Origin: Goleter apudmare HA4340-LM2
Lineage (GTDB): Bacteria; Cyanobacteriota; Cyanobacteriia; Cyanobacteriales; Nostocaceae
Reading direction: 5' to 3'
Assembly: GCA_019359495.1 (NCBI GenBank)
Contig: JAHHHF010000104.1
Coordinates: 1-41,313, forward strand
DNA length: 41,313 nt
Part shown: one piece after another, positions 24,009 through 33,900 of the stretch
Layout: each line of letters starts with the position of its first letter
Position numbering within the stretch: position 1 is the first letter of the stretch
Notes under the pieces: model-generated
Seen by the model: the letters and a program-made list of their open reading frames with translations, nothing else
Told to the model about the DNA's origin: nothing
The model's database searches: none
Made by a program: the position numbers and the translations under genes

Positions 24009-26333
24009 GTGACTCTGTCAAGGAGAAACCACGATTGCCACCCGGTGATGATCATGAGTAATGAAGAATCCACAAACGAGGACTTACCGCCAACAAATTC
24101 GGTGAGGGCGAGACAGTTACTCAACCACATGCAACGTGTCTCATCTGGATTGATTGGCAGGTTGTCCAGTAGCGATAAACCGTTTTATCGCCGCCTTTGG
24201 TTTTGGGCAGGTTTGAGTGTAGGTGGTGGAATCGTCGCCATTAACTACGGCATCTGGTCAATAGATCGGACTTTGCCAGATAAGGCCGAGTTGAGTGCCG
24301 TTGTGCGAGAGCAAACATTGACCATTAAAGCTGTCGATGGCACAATCTTACAACAGCAAGGAGAAGCCGCTAGAGAAGAAATCAGGTTAGAGGAAATTCC
24401 AGATCAACTCAAACAAGCTTTTATCGCTTCAGAAGATCGAAGATTTCACCAACACAGTGGAGTTGATACCCAGGGAATTGCTAGGGCAGCTTGGAATAAT
24501 TTGCGATCGCAAAACGTAGTCGAAGGTGGTAGTACTATCACCCAACAGCTAGCCCGGATTCTCTTCCTCAAACAAGAACGGACAATCTGGCGCAAGCTCA
24601 AAGAATTCCGTTTAGCCCAAAAAATGGAACAGGAATTGAGCAAAGACCAGATTTTGGAGCGTTACTTGAATCTGGTTTATTTGGGATCTGGAGCTTATGG
24701 TGTGGCAGATGCCGCTTGGGTGTACTTTAGTAAGACGGTAGACCAACTCACCTTATCAGAAATTGCCACCATTGCTGGATTAGCACCCGCCCCCAGTATT
24801 TACGCCCCAGATAAGAATCCCCAAGCAGCTAGACAACGGCGAAATCTGGTATTGCAAAGGATGCAGGAAGATGGAATAATCACTCCCGCCGCCAGACAAG
24901 CAGCGAGTCAAGAAGCGGTAGTAATTAAAAGTAGTTTTCCGAAACGGCTACAAGTCGAATTTCCTTACTTTACTTCCTACATCCACAAAGAATTACCGAA
25001 ATATGTAACTCCTGATGTGCTGGCTGGAGGGGGTCTAGTAGTGGAAACTACCCTAAACCCGACTTGGCAAAAGCTAGCAGAGGAAGCAGTCGCCAAAACT
25101 TTAAGAAATCAAGGTCGTTGGGAAAACTTTAAACAAGCAGCTTTAGTCGCCATTGATCCCCGCAATGGGGAGATTCAGGCAATGGTGGGGGGAAAAGACT
25201 TTGATACCAACCAGTTTAATCGCGTCACCCAAGCCCAACGTCAGCCAGGATCGACATTTAAAGGCTTTGTCTATGCTACAGCGATCGCTACTGGTAAAAG
25301 CCCCTACGACAGCTACCTAGATGCACCCTTGGTAGTGGATGGTTATGAACCGAAAAACTACAGTGAAAGTTTTCGGGGTTGGATGAATATGCGTGATGCC
25401 CTCACCCGTTCTACAAATATAGTTGCGGTCAAGGTATTGATTGATGTGGGATTTAAACCAACCATCAAAGTTGCCAATGATATGGGCATTAAATCAGCAC
25501 TCAAGCCCACCTATTCCTTGGCTCTCGGTTCCAATGAGGTGAATCTGCTAGAGTTAACGAGCGCTTACGGTAGCTTTGCCACCCAAGGACTGCACACAGA
25601 ACCACATGGGATTCGCCGCATCCTCAACCGTCGGGGTGATGTGATTTGGTCAGCTGATTTTCGGTCGAACCGGGCCCTGGATGCTGACAGTGCTGCCATC
25701 ATGACTTGGATGTTACGTAACGTTGTCGAAAGTGGTACTGGTGCTGCGGCTCGGTTAGGCAATAGGCCTGTAGCTGGCAAAACAGGTACATCAGATGAAG
25801 CCCGTGACTTGTGGTTTATTGGTTATATTCCCCAACTGGTGACAGGGGTTTGGCTAGGTAACGATGATAACCGCCCCACTTGGGGGAGTAGTGGTAGCGC
25901 CGCCTACACCTGGCATGAATTTATGACCAAAGCGGTCAAGGAAATGCCCATAGAGAAGTTTCCCTCACGACCGAAATTAGAAGGTCGCAAAGGCACTATT
26001 AAGGCTGAAGCAGTTAAACCCAAACGAATTTTAAATAAAGCTGCTACTTTGAACAATGACGAGCAGCAACAAGAAGATAACACCCCAAGACGCAGAAGGC
26101 GTTCTCGACAAGAAAATGCTGAACCCTCCTCATCTAGAATACGACGGCGATCGCGCAACCAAGAATCAACTAGTGGTAATGATTCCTCCTCAGAATCTCG
26201 TTCACGTCGGCGTAGAAGGCAGTTAAATTCAGGTTCCTCGTCATCTCCCGAAAGTAATAGATCTTCCGGTTCTTCCCCAAGACAGCCTTCTTGGCGGGAG
26301 AGACTTAAACCAACTCCATCTTCTTCAGAATGA
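24009..26333 (+). CDS. Class A penicillin-binding protein (PBP1A-like transglycosylase/transpeptidase)
   Basis: 774 residues from GTG 24009; ATG 24048 or ATG 24054 (MSNEESTNED) are plausible alternatives and the choice is unsettled. A membrane helix lies at about 64-84. The GT51 glycosyltransferase domain has EDRRFHQHSGVD (catalytic Glu142) and EGGSTITQQLARILF (second Glu172). The transpeptidase domain has SxxK as STFK (Ser415, Lys418), SxN as STN (468-470) and KTGT (591-594), so both activities should be intact. The last 100 residues form a Ser/Arg/Gln-rich, probably disordered tail. The enzyme polymerises and crosslinks peptidoglycan at the cytoplasmic membrane. A two-way terminator follows. 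Confidence 0.94.
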   Translation: MTLSRRNHDCHPVMIMSNEESTNEDLPPTNSVRARQLLNHMQRVSSGLIGRLSSSDKPFYRRLWFWAGLSVGGGIVAINYGIWSIDRTLPDKAELSAVVREQTLTIKAVDGTILQQQGEAAREEIRLEEIPDQLKQAFIASEDRRFHQHSGVDTQGIARAAWNNLRSQNVVEGGSTITQQLARILFLKQERTIWRKLKEFRLAQKMEQELSKDQILERYLNLVYLGSGAYGVADAAWVYFSKTVDQLTLSEIATIAGLAPAPSIYAPDKNPQAARQRRNLVLQRMQEDGIITPAARQAASQEAVVIKSSFPKRLQVEFPYFTSYIHKELPKYVTPDVLAGGGLVVETTLNPTWQKLAEEAVAKTLRNQGRWENFKQAALVAIDPRNGEIQAMVGGKDFDTNQFNRVTQAQRQPGSTFKGFVYATAIATGKSPYDSYLDAPLVVDGYEPKNYSESFRGWMNMRDALTRSTNIVAVKVLIDVGFKPTIKVANDMGIKSALKPTYSLALGSNEVNLLELTSAYGSFATQGLHTEPHGIRRILNRRGDVIWSADFRSNRALDADSAAIMTWMLRNVVESGTGAAARLGNRPVAGKTGTSDEARDLWFIGYIPQLVTGVWLGNDDNRPTWGSSGSAAYTWHEFMTKAVKEMPIEKFPSRPKLEGRKGTIKAEAVKPKRILNKAATLNNDEQQQEDNTPRRRRRSRQENAEPSSSRIRRRSRNQESTSGNDSSSESRSRRRRRQLNSGSSSSPESNRSSGSSPRQPSWRERLKPTPSSSE

Positions 26334-26470
26334 TTGAGGTATGAGACCATTCGTGAGATTTTAGAATAAAGCGCCTTTTGTCAATCAGCTAAAATACTCA
26401 AAATAGTCTGATAGCCGCAGTATTAGCGATCGCACTTTTTTCTCTCACTAGTCATTGACCAATTGAAAAT

Positions 26471-26505
26471 AAAAAACTCCATACTACTTACAGGATGGAG
26501 TTTTT
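26471..26505. terminator. Bidirectional intrinsic terminator between PBP and porin genes
   Basis: AAAAAACTCCAT and ATGGAGTTTTT are complementary around an 11-12-nt loop. Each strand ends in a T-run, which suits the two convergent genes on either side. Confidence 0.85.
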
Positions 26506-26559
26506 GGACAGAATCTCTAATCATGCCTTTTCTATCAAAGAGTCATACACAGCCAATTT

Positions 26560-28437
26560 TTAGAAAGTCAGGGTAGAGCGGAGTACACCTACAGTTGTTG
26601 TCTCATTTCTACTATCACCTTCGGGATTAAATAGCACAAATGCCCCTGGAGTAATGCTGAGATTGTCACTCACCTTAATTCGGTAGTAAGCTTCTAAATG
26701 GTATGGAACGGCTCGATTGACACCCGCAGCCGCGAGTGTAGCTGCACCACCAGCAGAGGTGCGATATAGCGGCTGTCCAAAAATTATCCCGGCGTTATTT
26801 CCTGCTAAGAATAAATCTTTGAAGTGGAGTCCTACCATCCAACTGGTGAAAGTGGTAGAAGCATCAACGCTAGTAGAAGAATCATCCAGAAATAGTGCAG
26901 CACCATAACCAGCTAAAGACATTTTTGGTGAAAAACGCCAATTTACAGTACCGCCAAAGGAGTTAAGTTTGACTGGTGTTCCCAGTGGTACATTTGCTAA
27001 AGCACCAATATCGCTGCTGGCTAATCCCGTACCCAGGAGGTTGATTTGGTGATAACTGTTGGCATAGTTTAAACCAATATCTAGGGAATTACTGGGTTTA
27101 AAGGTTAATTGTGCTGCCACAACTCTACTACCCCCAAATATACCCGCTCCTAAAGGCGTACCAGGAACTCCCGGTTGAATATCTGCCGCCGTTTGCGGAA
27201 TGTTGGCATTGGTACTACCATACAAAGCTCTCAAATCCAGTTGTTTTGAGATGTTAAAAATAAATCCCGCCGCCGAAGCTAAACCAGAACCAGAAGTACC
27301 GCCAGAAACGCGGACTACAGGATTCAAATTGGCAAAACGGGAAATTGCCTCTTGTCCTTCACCATAAAAGGGTGTGATGGCGGGAAAAGCATCGGAAGTT
27401 TCTGCCGCCGTCCCAGCAAATAGCGTTAATTTATTAGCGACGGGAAAGATATACAGCAGTTTGTAGAGTTGTAGAGAATTGGCGTCGATATTCGATAAAG
27501 TACTGACATTAATACCAGGAAACTGCGGTTCAAAGCCAGTACGCGCACTACTAGCGCTGAGTATGGGTGAAGTTAATCCCAATGCGCCCTGAACGCTACC
27601 ACTACCATCCAAACCACCCAAAAAGTTATGCGCTTGCAAACCAGTGATTAGCAAGTCTTTACCAGTAAAACTAGTGGTGAGATTCAATCTGACTCTAGTT
27701 GCCAAGATAGCATTAGGGTCACTGGTTCCAGGTGCGCCGCCTGTAGCCCCAATACCGGCAATAATCACTTCTCCATTTAGCTTCGTAGTCGTGGAAAACT
27801 GATTGGCTTCCAGTTTGGCTGTGCGAGTTTCTAGTGCATCTACTCGACCTCGCAACGTTGCTAGTTCGGCGGCGAATTCTTCTTGCAACTTCTGTAAGGT
27901 GTTTAACTCATTCTGACTGACTAAATCAGTAGTTGCTGTAGCAATCAGTTCATTGACTCGATCGAGACAGGCATTTAAGCCAGCTGCAAATTCATAGCGA
28001 GTCAGCGCGCGATCGCCTCTATAAGTACCATTTGGGTATCCAGCAATACAGCCATACCGCTCAACTAGAGATTGCAGTGCTTGAAAAGCCCAATCATTAG
28101 GCTGCACATCAGACAATTGTGATACAGATGTGACCTGTGTCATTGACTCTGAAGGCAGCGCAGAAATAATACTTAAATTACCAGTAGATAAATCTGGTTT
28201 TTCAATACTCGTATCATTTCTTGGTTCTGCTTTTTCCTCAGTAAATGAAACTCTAAAATTTATCTGATTATTGTTGTTCTTTATACTAATGCTAGTATTT
28301 TCTAATACTGAGTACTCGTTTTCATAACTTGTATTATCTACTACGCCCAGATTAGGCATTGCTTGCACAGGTAACAATCCAAAGAATAAGCAGAAAAAGC
28401 TTGTTCCACCAGCACAAGCCATCAGATATCTATCCAT
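26560..28437 (-). CDS. Outer-membrane porin with SLH domain (iron uptake porin family)
   Basis: 625 residues from ATG 28437; GAGGAG lies 5 bp upstream, and GTG 28440 is an alternative. A signal peptide is visible (MACAGGTSFFCLFFGLLPVQAM). An S-layer-homology domain follows (about 105-165: SQLSDVQPNDWAFQALQSLV, then GYPNGTYRGDRALTRYEFAA). Next comes a short coiled coil (about 185-215) and an OprB-type beta-barrel ending in STLTF with terminal Phe. Cyanobacterial porins of this build anchor to peptidoglycan via SLH; several are implicated in iron uptake. The gene is divergent from an iron/B12-type ABC permease, consistent with metal transport. Confidence 0.92.
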   Translation of the reverse strand: MDRYLMACAGGTSFFCLFFGLLPVQAMPNLGVVDNTSYENEYSVLENTSISIKNNNNQINFRVSFTEEKAEPRNDTSIEKPDLSTGNLSIISALPSESMTQVTSVSQLSDVQPNDWAFQALQSLVERYGCIAGYPNGTYRGDRALTRYEFAAGLNACLDRVNELIATATTDLVSQNELNTLQKLQEEFAAELATLRGRVDALETRTAKLEANQFSTTTKLNGEVIIAGIGATGGAPGTSDPNAILATRVRLNLTTSFTGKDLLITGLQAHNFLGGLDGSGSVQGALGLTSPILSASSARTGFEPQFPGINVSTLSNIDANSLQLYKLLYIFPVANKLTLFAGTAAETSDAFPAITPFYGEGQEAISRFANLNPVVRVSGGTSGSGLASAAGFIFNISKQLDLRALYGSTNANIPQTAADIQPGVPGTPLGAGIFGGSRVVAAQLTFKPSNSLDIGLNYANSYHQINLLGTGLASSDIGALANVPLGTPVKLNSFGGTVNWRFSPKMSLAGYGAALFLDDSSTSVDASTTFTSWMVGLHFKDLFLAGNNAGIIFGQPLYRTSAGGAATLAAAGVNRAVPYHLEAYYRIKVSDNLSITPGAFVLFNPEGDSRNETTTVGVLRSTLTF

Positions 28438-28762
28438 CACAACTCCTCAAAAGATTTGACCGTTATACCCAAACTAATAAGTAAAAATCAGCATGTTTTG
28501 TCACAGAATATTGCCTGCGAGTCTTAAATTTTTATTAGTAAGACTGATTTATTTTATTGAAAATAACTACCTTGTGCATTAGTGAATACCGCAAGTATAT
28601 ATTTATATACATTAAAGACTAATTAAGGCAATAATTAACACAAGCTTTCATTTGCGAGGTCAATAGTTACCATTTAAACAAGACTAATATTTCTGATAAT
28701 AAAAATCAGCTATGTACTTTAATTTATGGAAATAAGCAGTTCATGAACATAGGCAATTGCAA
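28438..28762. other. Divergent promoter region between porin and ABC permease
   Basis: About 325 bp of A+T-rich DNA without a gene. It contains a Fur-box-like 15-mer at 28694 and AT-rich stretches such as TATATATTTATATAC near 28597-28612. Both flanking genes must be transcribed from here. Confidence 0.45.
28694..28708 (+). promoter_or_regulatory. Possible Fur box (7-1-7)
   Basis: TGATAAT-A-AAAATCA resembles the 7-1-7 consensus TGATAATNATTATCA, with 12 of 14 positions matching. It lies about 55-70 bp upstream of the ABC permease start, in the region shared with the porin gene. AT-rich sequence makes chance matches likely. Confidence 0.3.
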
Positions 28763-29752
28763 ATGATTTTTATCAAACACCGCCTAATCTGGGCTGTTTT
28801 GCTGCTGGTTATAGCATTGGTTGTGACTCTGGGATTATCTCTGTCGCAAGGAGCAGTACCCTTGAGTTTTGACGAATTGTGGCAAGCAATTCTCCATCGA
28901 GGCGATCGCATTCAACAAACAATTATTTGGGATTTGCGTCTCCCGCGAATTATTGCAGCTCTGATCGTTGGTGCGGCATTGGGTATGTCAGGAGCGCTGT
29001 TGCAGGGAATGTTACGCAACAGTCTAGCTGATCCCTTTATTTTGGGGATTTCGGCCGGTGCAGGACTAGTCGTCATAGTCTTGGTAGTGTTGCAAGTCTT
29101 TGCGGCGGCGATTCCGTTGGCGGCGTGGCTTGGTGCAATTTTCACTTCCGTGCTCGTGATTTTTTTAGGTCGTAGAGGTTCAGGAATTGCCGTTGAGCGA
29201 TTAATCTTAGGGGGTGTAGCGGTAAGTTCGTTATTTGGTGCGGTGCAAAGTACATTGCTTCTGTTAGCTGAAGATGGACAAATTCAAATTGCACTCAATT
29301 GGTTGGTGGGAAGCCTCAACGGACGGGGTTGGCGGGAAATTACCACGGCTGGGCCTTATATTCTCGTAGCCTTACTTGCAGGATGTTTGTTGGCGCGATC
29401 GGTCAACGTGCTGGCCTTGGGTGATGATATGGCTGTGGGGCTGGGAGTTTCCTTAACGCGATCGCGTCTTTTAATTGGTGGTGTCGCCACTTTGTTAGCC
29501 GCAGGTGCTGTTAGTATCGGCGGCTTAATCGGTTTTGTTGGTCTTGTTGTCCCTCACGGTGTCCGCCTCATTGTCGGTACAGATCACCGCTTTGTTTTAC
29601 CCCTCTCAGCCCTAGCCGGTGCTTGGCTGCTTACCTTTGCTGATTTACTCTCCAGACTAGGAGCTATAGAATTACCAGTAGGTTCTGTGACTGCTCTCCT
29701 TGGTTCACCATTATTTATCTGGTTACTTTATCGTCGTTCTGCCGGATATTAG
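28763..29752 (+). CDS. Iron-siderophore/cobalamin ABC transporter permease (FecCD/BtuC family)
   Basis: 329 residues from ATG 28763; a TTG two codons earlier is possible. A highly hydrophobic protein with about nine to ten membrane helices. Family motifs include LRLPRIIAALIVGAALGMSGALLQGMLRNSLADPFILGIS (about 48-90), GGVAVSSLFGAVQSTLLLLAE and GGLIGFVGLVVPHGVRLIVGTDHR (about 253-276), the last containing the coupling region to the ATPase. It imports Fe-siderophore, haem or vitamin B12 with a periplasmic binding protein, not encoded nearby. The cognate ATPase gene follows 137 bp downstream on the same strand. Confidence 0.93.
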   Translation: MIFIKHRLIWAVLLLVIALVVTLGLSLSQGAVPLSFDELWQAILHRGDRIQQTIIWDLRLPRIIAALIVGAALGMSGALLQGMLRNSLADPFILGISAGAGLVVIVLVVLQVFAAAIPLAAWLGAIFTSVLVIFLGRRGSGIAVERLILGGVAVSSLFGAVQSTLLLLAEDGQIQIALNWLVGSLNGRGWREITTAGPYILVALLAGCLLARSVNVLALGDDMAVGLGVSLTRSRLLIGGVATLLAAGAVSIGGLIGFVGLVVPHGVRLIVGTDHRFVLPLSALAGAWLLTFADLLSRLGAIELPVGSVTALLGSPLFIWLLYRRSAGY

Positions 29753-29773
29753 GGAATGGGGCATTGGGGAGCC

Positions 29774-29818
29774 AGTTGCGTGGGCGGGTTTCCCGACTTA
29801 AGCAAACTGGCGTCATTG
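29774..29818. repeat. Hairpin repeat GCCAGTTGCG...GCAAACTGGC
   Basis: GCCAGTTGCGTGGGCGGGTT, TCCCGACTTAA and GCAAACTGGC form a hairpin (GCCAGTTtGC/GCaAACTGGC ends; GGG/CCC inside). It lies between the permease and ATPase genes and is a common Nostoc intergenic repeat. Confidence 0.65.
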
Positions 29819-29845
29819 AGCATGGGAGAATAGCTTTTGACTCTT

Positions 29846-29877
29846 CACAAATAACAAATGACAAATAACAAATAACT
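29846..29877 (+). repeat. Heptameter repeats AAATAAC/AAATGAC upstream of the ATPase gene
   Basis: ACAAATAACAAATGACAAAT and AACAAATAAC, five heptamer units in the orientation of the downstream gene, ending 13 bp before its ATG. Confidence 0.75.
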
Positions 29878-29889
29878 CTTTTAAAGAAT

Positions 29890-30666
29890 ATGCCACTAGA
29901 ATTACAAAACCTGACTGGCGGTTACACCACAGTACCAATTGTTCAAAAGGTTAACTTGACTCTGCAAACCGGAGAATGGTTAAGTTTAGTAGGTGCGAAT
30001 GGTTCTGGTAAGTCTACATTACTCAAATTACTCAGTCGTATTCTCTCACCGCAGCAGGGAATAGTATTACTTGATGGCAAAGCAATTCATTCACAACCAC
30101 CAAATTTAGTTGCCCAAAAACTAGCATTATTACCCCAACAACAAACTTTACCAGTGGGTTTAACAGTGCGACAATTAGTCAGTTTAGGACGCACACCCCA
30201 TCAACCTTGGTGGCAATGGGAATTAAACACGGAAGATAGGCAGAAAGTAGCAACAGCAATTCAAAAAACACAACTAGAAAAATTAAGCGATCGCCTAGTT
30301 GAACAACTCTCTGGTGGTGAACGACAAAGAGCTTTTTTAGCTTTAGCACTGGCACAAGAACCAAAGGTATTACTATTAGATGAACCTACTACCTATTTAG
30401 ATATCAACTATCAACTGCAACTTTTAGAATTATTGAAAAACTTGAATCAACAACAAGAATTAACCATTGTCACCGTTTTACACGAACTAAATTTAGCCGC
30501 CCGCTATAGTTCCCGGATTGCCCTATTAAAACAGGGTCAGCTTTGGGACATTGGCACGCCAGAAGCAGTCCTCACAGCCAATGCGATCGCCCAAGTATTT
30601 GGCGTAGAATCTGTAATCATTCACACACCAGTTGGTTTACAAGTTTGTGCGATCGCTGCTGTTTAA
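29890..30666 (+). CDS. Iron-siderophore/cobalamin ABC transporter ATP-binding protein (FecE/BtuD family)
   Basis: 258 residues. Walker A GANGSGKS (residues 35-42), Q-loop LLPQQQ (80-85), signature LSGGE (140-144), Walker B VLLLDE (160-165) and the H-loop His in VTVLHELNLAARYS (about 195) are all present. Family-specific text such as LTVRQLVSLGRTPHQPW and LDINYQLQLLELL fits FecE/FhuC/BtuD ATPases. It energises the preceding membrane permease. The binding protein is absent from this window. Nothing else of the operon is seen downstream. Confidence 0.95.
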   Translation: MPLELQNLTGGYTTVPIVQKVNLTLQTGEWLSLVGANGSGKSTLLKLLSRILSPQQGIVLLDGKAIHSQPPNLVAQKLALLPQQQTLPVGLTVRQLVSLGRTPHQPWWQWELNTEDRQKVATAIQKTQLEKLSDRLVEQLSGGERQRAFLALALAQEPKVLLLDEPTTYLDINYQLQLLELLKNLNQQQELTIVTVLHELNLAARYSSRIALLKQGQLWDIGTPEAVLTANAIAQVFGVESVIIHTPVGLQVCAIAAV

Positions 30667-30776
30667 AAGGGAATTAGGTTTATGATGATTGAACAGTGCG
30701 GTTGATGGTTTGCCGATCGCTTTTGTGACAATAGCAATAACCTTTTTGTGATGTGGCGATCGCCATACAGTTGGAG

Positions 30777-30944
30777 CTAATTTTGTGGAGACTCATTCAG
30801 TTGCTGCTGAAGTTGTTGAACTTTCTCAATCGATAAGTCTGTTACACGGAATGGAATATTGTTCTTGGGAAGTGTTTGGAACTCGATATGCAAAACAGAT
30901 TCGTCTGAGTGCTTGCTATGAAATTTCCAGACTCTGGCTGGAAA
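30777..30944 (-). pseudogene. Rpn-family (PD-(D/E)XK nuclease/transposase-like) gene remnant
   Basis: A minus-strand frame without start codon encodes FPARVWKFHSKHSDESVLHI, EFQTLPKNNIPFRVTDLSIE and KVQQLQQQLNESPQN before TAG. The ESVLHIEFQTLPKNNIPFR block matches the catalytic region (E-x-Q core of the PD-(D/E)XK fold) of cyanobacterial Rpn-type proteins, where it normally continues into MxDY and RGYR. Here it jumps directly to DLSIEKVQQL, which resembles the C-terminal end of the same family. This suggests an internal deletion of well over 100 codons plus loss of the N-terminus. The assignment is by pattern memory. Confidence 0.5.
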
Positions 30945-30972
30945 CTAGTTTTGGTAACTGAACCACACTGTA

Positions 30973-33900
30973 TTAAAAGCGTGATACTTCATGTTCAGTT
31001 TCTGGAGAAGGGGAAATACTATCCCCATCCGAATGCATGGAATCTGTAGGCGGTTGTTGATGCCGATTCGATTTGAACAAACGCTCAGTAATTGACTTAA
31101 TCACGATATATAAAACTGGCACGACAAACAAACTCAAAAAAGTAGCGATCAGCATACCACCAAAGACTGCCGTTCCTAAAGATTGGCGACTCCCAGCCCC
31201 TGCACCCGTGGCAATAGTCAGGGGAAATATCCCTAAAAGAGTAGAAAAAGCAGTCATTAAAATTGGTCGTAAACGCTGTTCTGAAGCCTCAATTGCTGCT
31301 TTCGCAATTGTCAGCCCTTGCTCTCGTAATTGGTTGGCAAATTCCACAATCAAAATCGCATTCTTACTAGCCAAACCAATCAACATCACTAGACCGATTT
31401 GACAGTAAACATCATTAGAAAAACCTCGCATTGATTGTGCTATCAGTGCCCCAAAAATCGCCAAGGGAACTGCAAGCAAGATAATGATCGGGTCAATATA
31501 GTTTTCGTATTGAGCAGCTAGTACCAAAAATACGAATACCAAACCTAAACCAAAAATCAATGGTGCTAAACCGCCAGAATCGATTTCTTCTAAAGCAGTC
31601 CCTGACCATTCATAACCATAACCTGGTGGTAAAGATTCTTGAGCCAACCGTTCCATTGCTTTAATTGCTTCTCCAGAACTAGAACCAGGAGCCGCAGAAC
31701 CATTAATTTCAATTGAGCGGAACAGATTATAGTGATTGATGGTTTGCGCTCCCACCGTAGGAGTAATCTTCACTAAGTTACTCAAAGCAATCATTTGATT
31801 TTTTTGAGAGCGGACAAATAGCTGACCAATATCTTTAGGATTAGAGCGAAATTGCTCATCAGCTTGGACATACACCCGGTAATTACGCTGCTGAAGATTA
31901 AAATCATTCACATATCTAGAACCCAAAGCAGTTTGTAGAGTACCGAAGATATCATCTATGGGAACTTGTAAGGCCTTGGCTTTGTTGCGGTCTACTTCTA
32001 CTAATAGTTGTGGTGTATTGGCAGCAAAGGTGGTGAAAACAGCTTGTAATCCTGGTGTTTGATTGGCGCGACCCAACAATTGACCCATTGACTGCACCAG
32101 ATTGTCTAAACCACCAGTACCTCTGCGGTCTTGCAGTTGAAATACAAAGCCGCCAAAGTTGCCTAAGCCTTGAATGGGTGGTGGATTCACCGGAAAGACC
32201 CTAGCTTCTGGGATGGCTAGTAATTTTGGGCGTAACTTACCAATAATCCCTTGTGCTGACTGGTCTGGTCGGGAGCGTTCCTTCCAGGGCTTTAAAGTGG
32301 TAAATATAATACCACTATTAGCAGTACTACCACTGAAACCAAAACCGCCTACAGCAAAAGTCCCCAAAACCTCCGGAAGTTGGAGGATTTCTTTTTCTAC
32401 CTTAGCCATAACATCGCTGGTATATTGCAGCGAAACCCCTTGTGGCCCTCCCACAAGTGTGATGAAATAACCTTCATCCTCCTCCGGGAGAAAGGCGGTA
32501 GGTACTGATATATATAGCCAAGCGGTCATTCCTAAAGAGACAATAAATAGCCCAATCACAATGCTTTTAAAGCGTGTGATCCAAGCGAGCGATCGCTCAT
32601 ATCCCCTCGTTACCCAATCCAGGAAGCGATTAATCAAGTTAAACACTCCACCCATCCATCTGGGAGGTTCTTGTCCTTGACGTAGTAACAACCCGCACAA
32701 CGAAGGTGTGAGAGTCAGAGCTAAAAAAGTAGAAATGGTGATCGAAAAGGCAATGGTGAGTGCAAATTGCCGATAAAGTGCCCCAGTAGTTCCGGGAAAG
32801 AAAGCGACCGGCACAAACACCGCCATCAATACCAGTGAAGTAGCAATTACCGCCCCAAAAAGTTCCGCCATTGATTCACTAGCTGCCCGGCGGGGATTCA
32901 TCCCTTTATCCTGGATAAAGCGGCTGATCTGTTCCACCACCACGATTGCATCGTCTACCACCATCCCCGATGCCAAGGTCAGACCAAACAAGGTCAAACT
33001 ATTAATAGAAAAGTTAAAAGCTTTGATGAAAACAAAAGTCCCAATCAAGGAAAGCGGAATGGTCAGTGCAGGGATTAAAGTAGTGCGCCAGTCTTGGAGG
33101 AACACAAAAATCACAATTACCACCAGCACCACCGCTTGCATCAAGGTGATAAAAACTTCTGTCAAGGACTCTTCCACAAAGGAAGTTGTGTCAAAGGCTA
33201 CTTGATATTTCAAACCTGGGGGAAAACCCGGAGCTAGTCGCGCCATTTCTTCCTTGACACCCTTGGCTACATCCAAGGCATTACTGCCAGGAACCTGATA
33301 AATCCCCAAACCTACAGCCTCATTACCACGAAATCGCAGAAATGTATTATAGTTCTCTGCCCCTAGTTCCGCTCTACCGACATCTTTTAACTTAACTAAA
33401 GTGCCATCATTCTCAGTTTTCAAAACAATGTCTTCAAATTCTTTTGCTTGTGTCAATCGACTAGAAGCACGCACATCTATTTGATAGCTTTGTCCCTTTG
33501 GTGCAGGTTCCTGACCGATTCTCCCAGCCCCAACTTGCAAGTTTTGTTCCGAAAGGGCGTTAGTCACATCATCAGTTGTTAGCCCCCGGCTGGCCAGGCG
33601 ATTGGGATCTAACCACAGACGCATGGCATAGCGGCGCTCACCAAAAATCCGCACGTCGCTCACACCTTTGACTCTCTTTAAGGCATCTGCGATGTAGAGG
33701 TCGGCATAGTTGCTTAAGAATATATTGTCGTACTGATTATTATCAGCAAACAAACCAATCCCTAAAAGAATACTACTAGACTGCTTAGAAACTCTCACAC
33801 CCGTGCGTTGTACAGCATCGGGTAATTGCGGTTGCACCACAGAAACACGATTCTGGACATCGACGGCAGCAATATCCTTATTACGTGAGGAATCAAAGGT

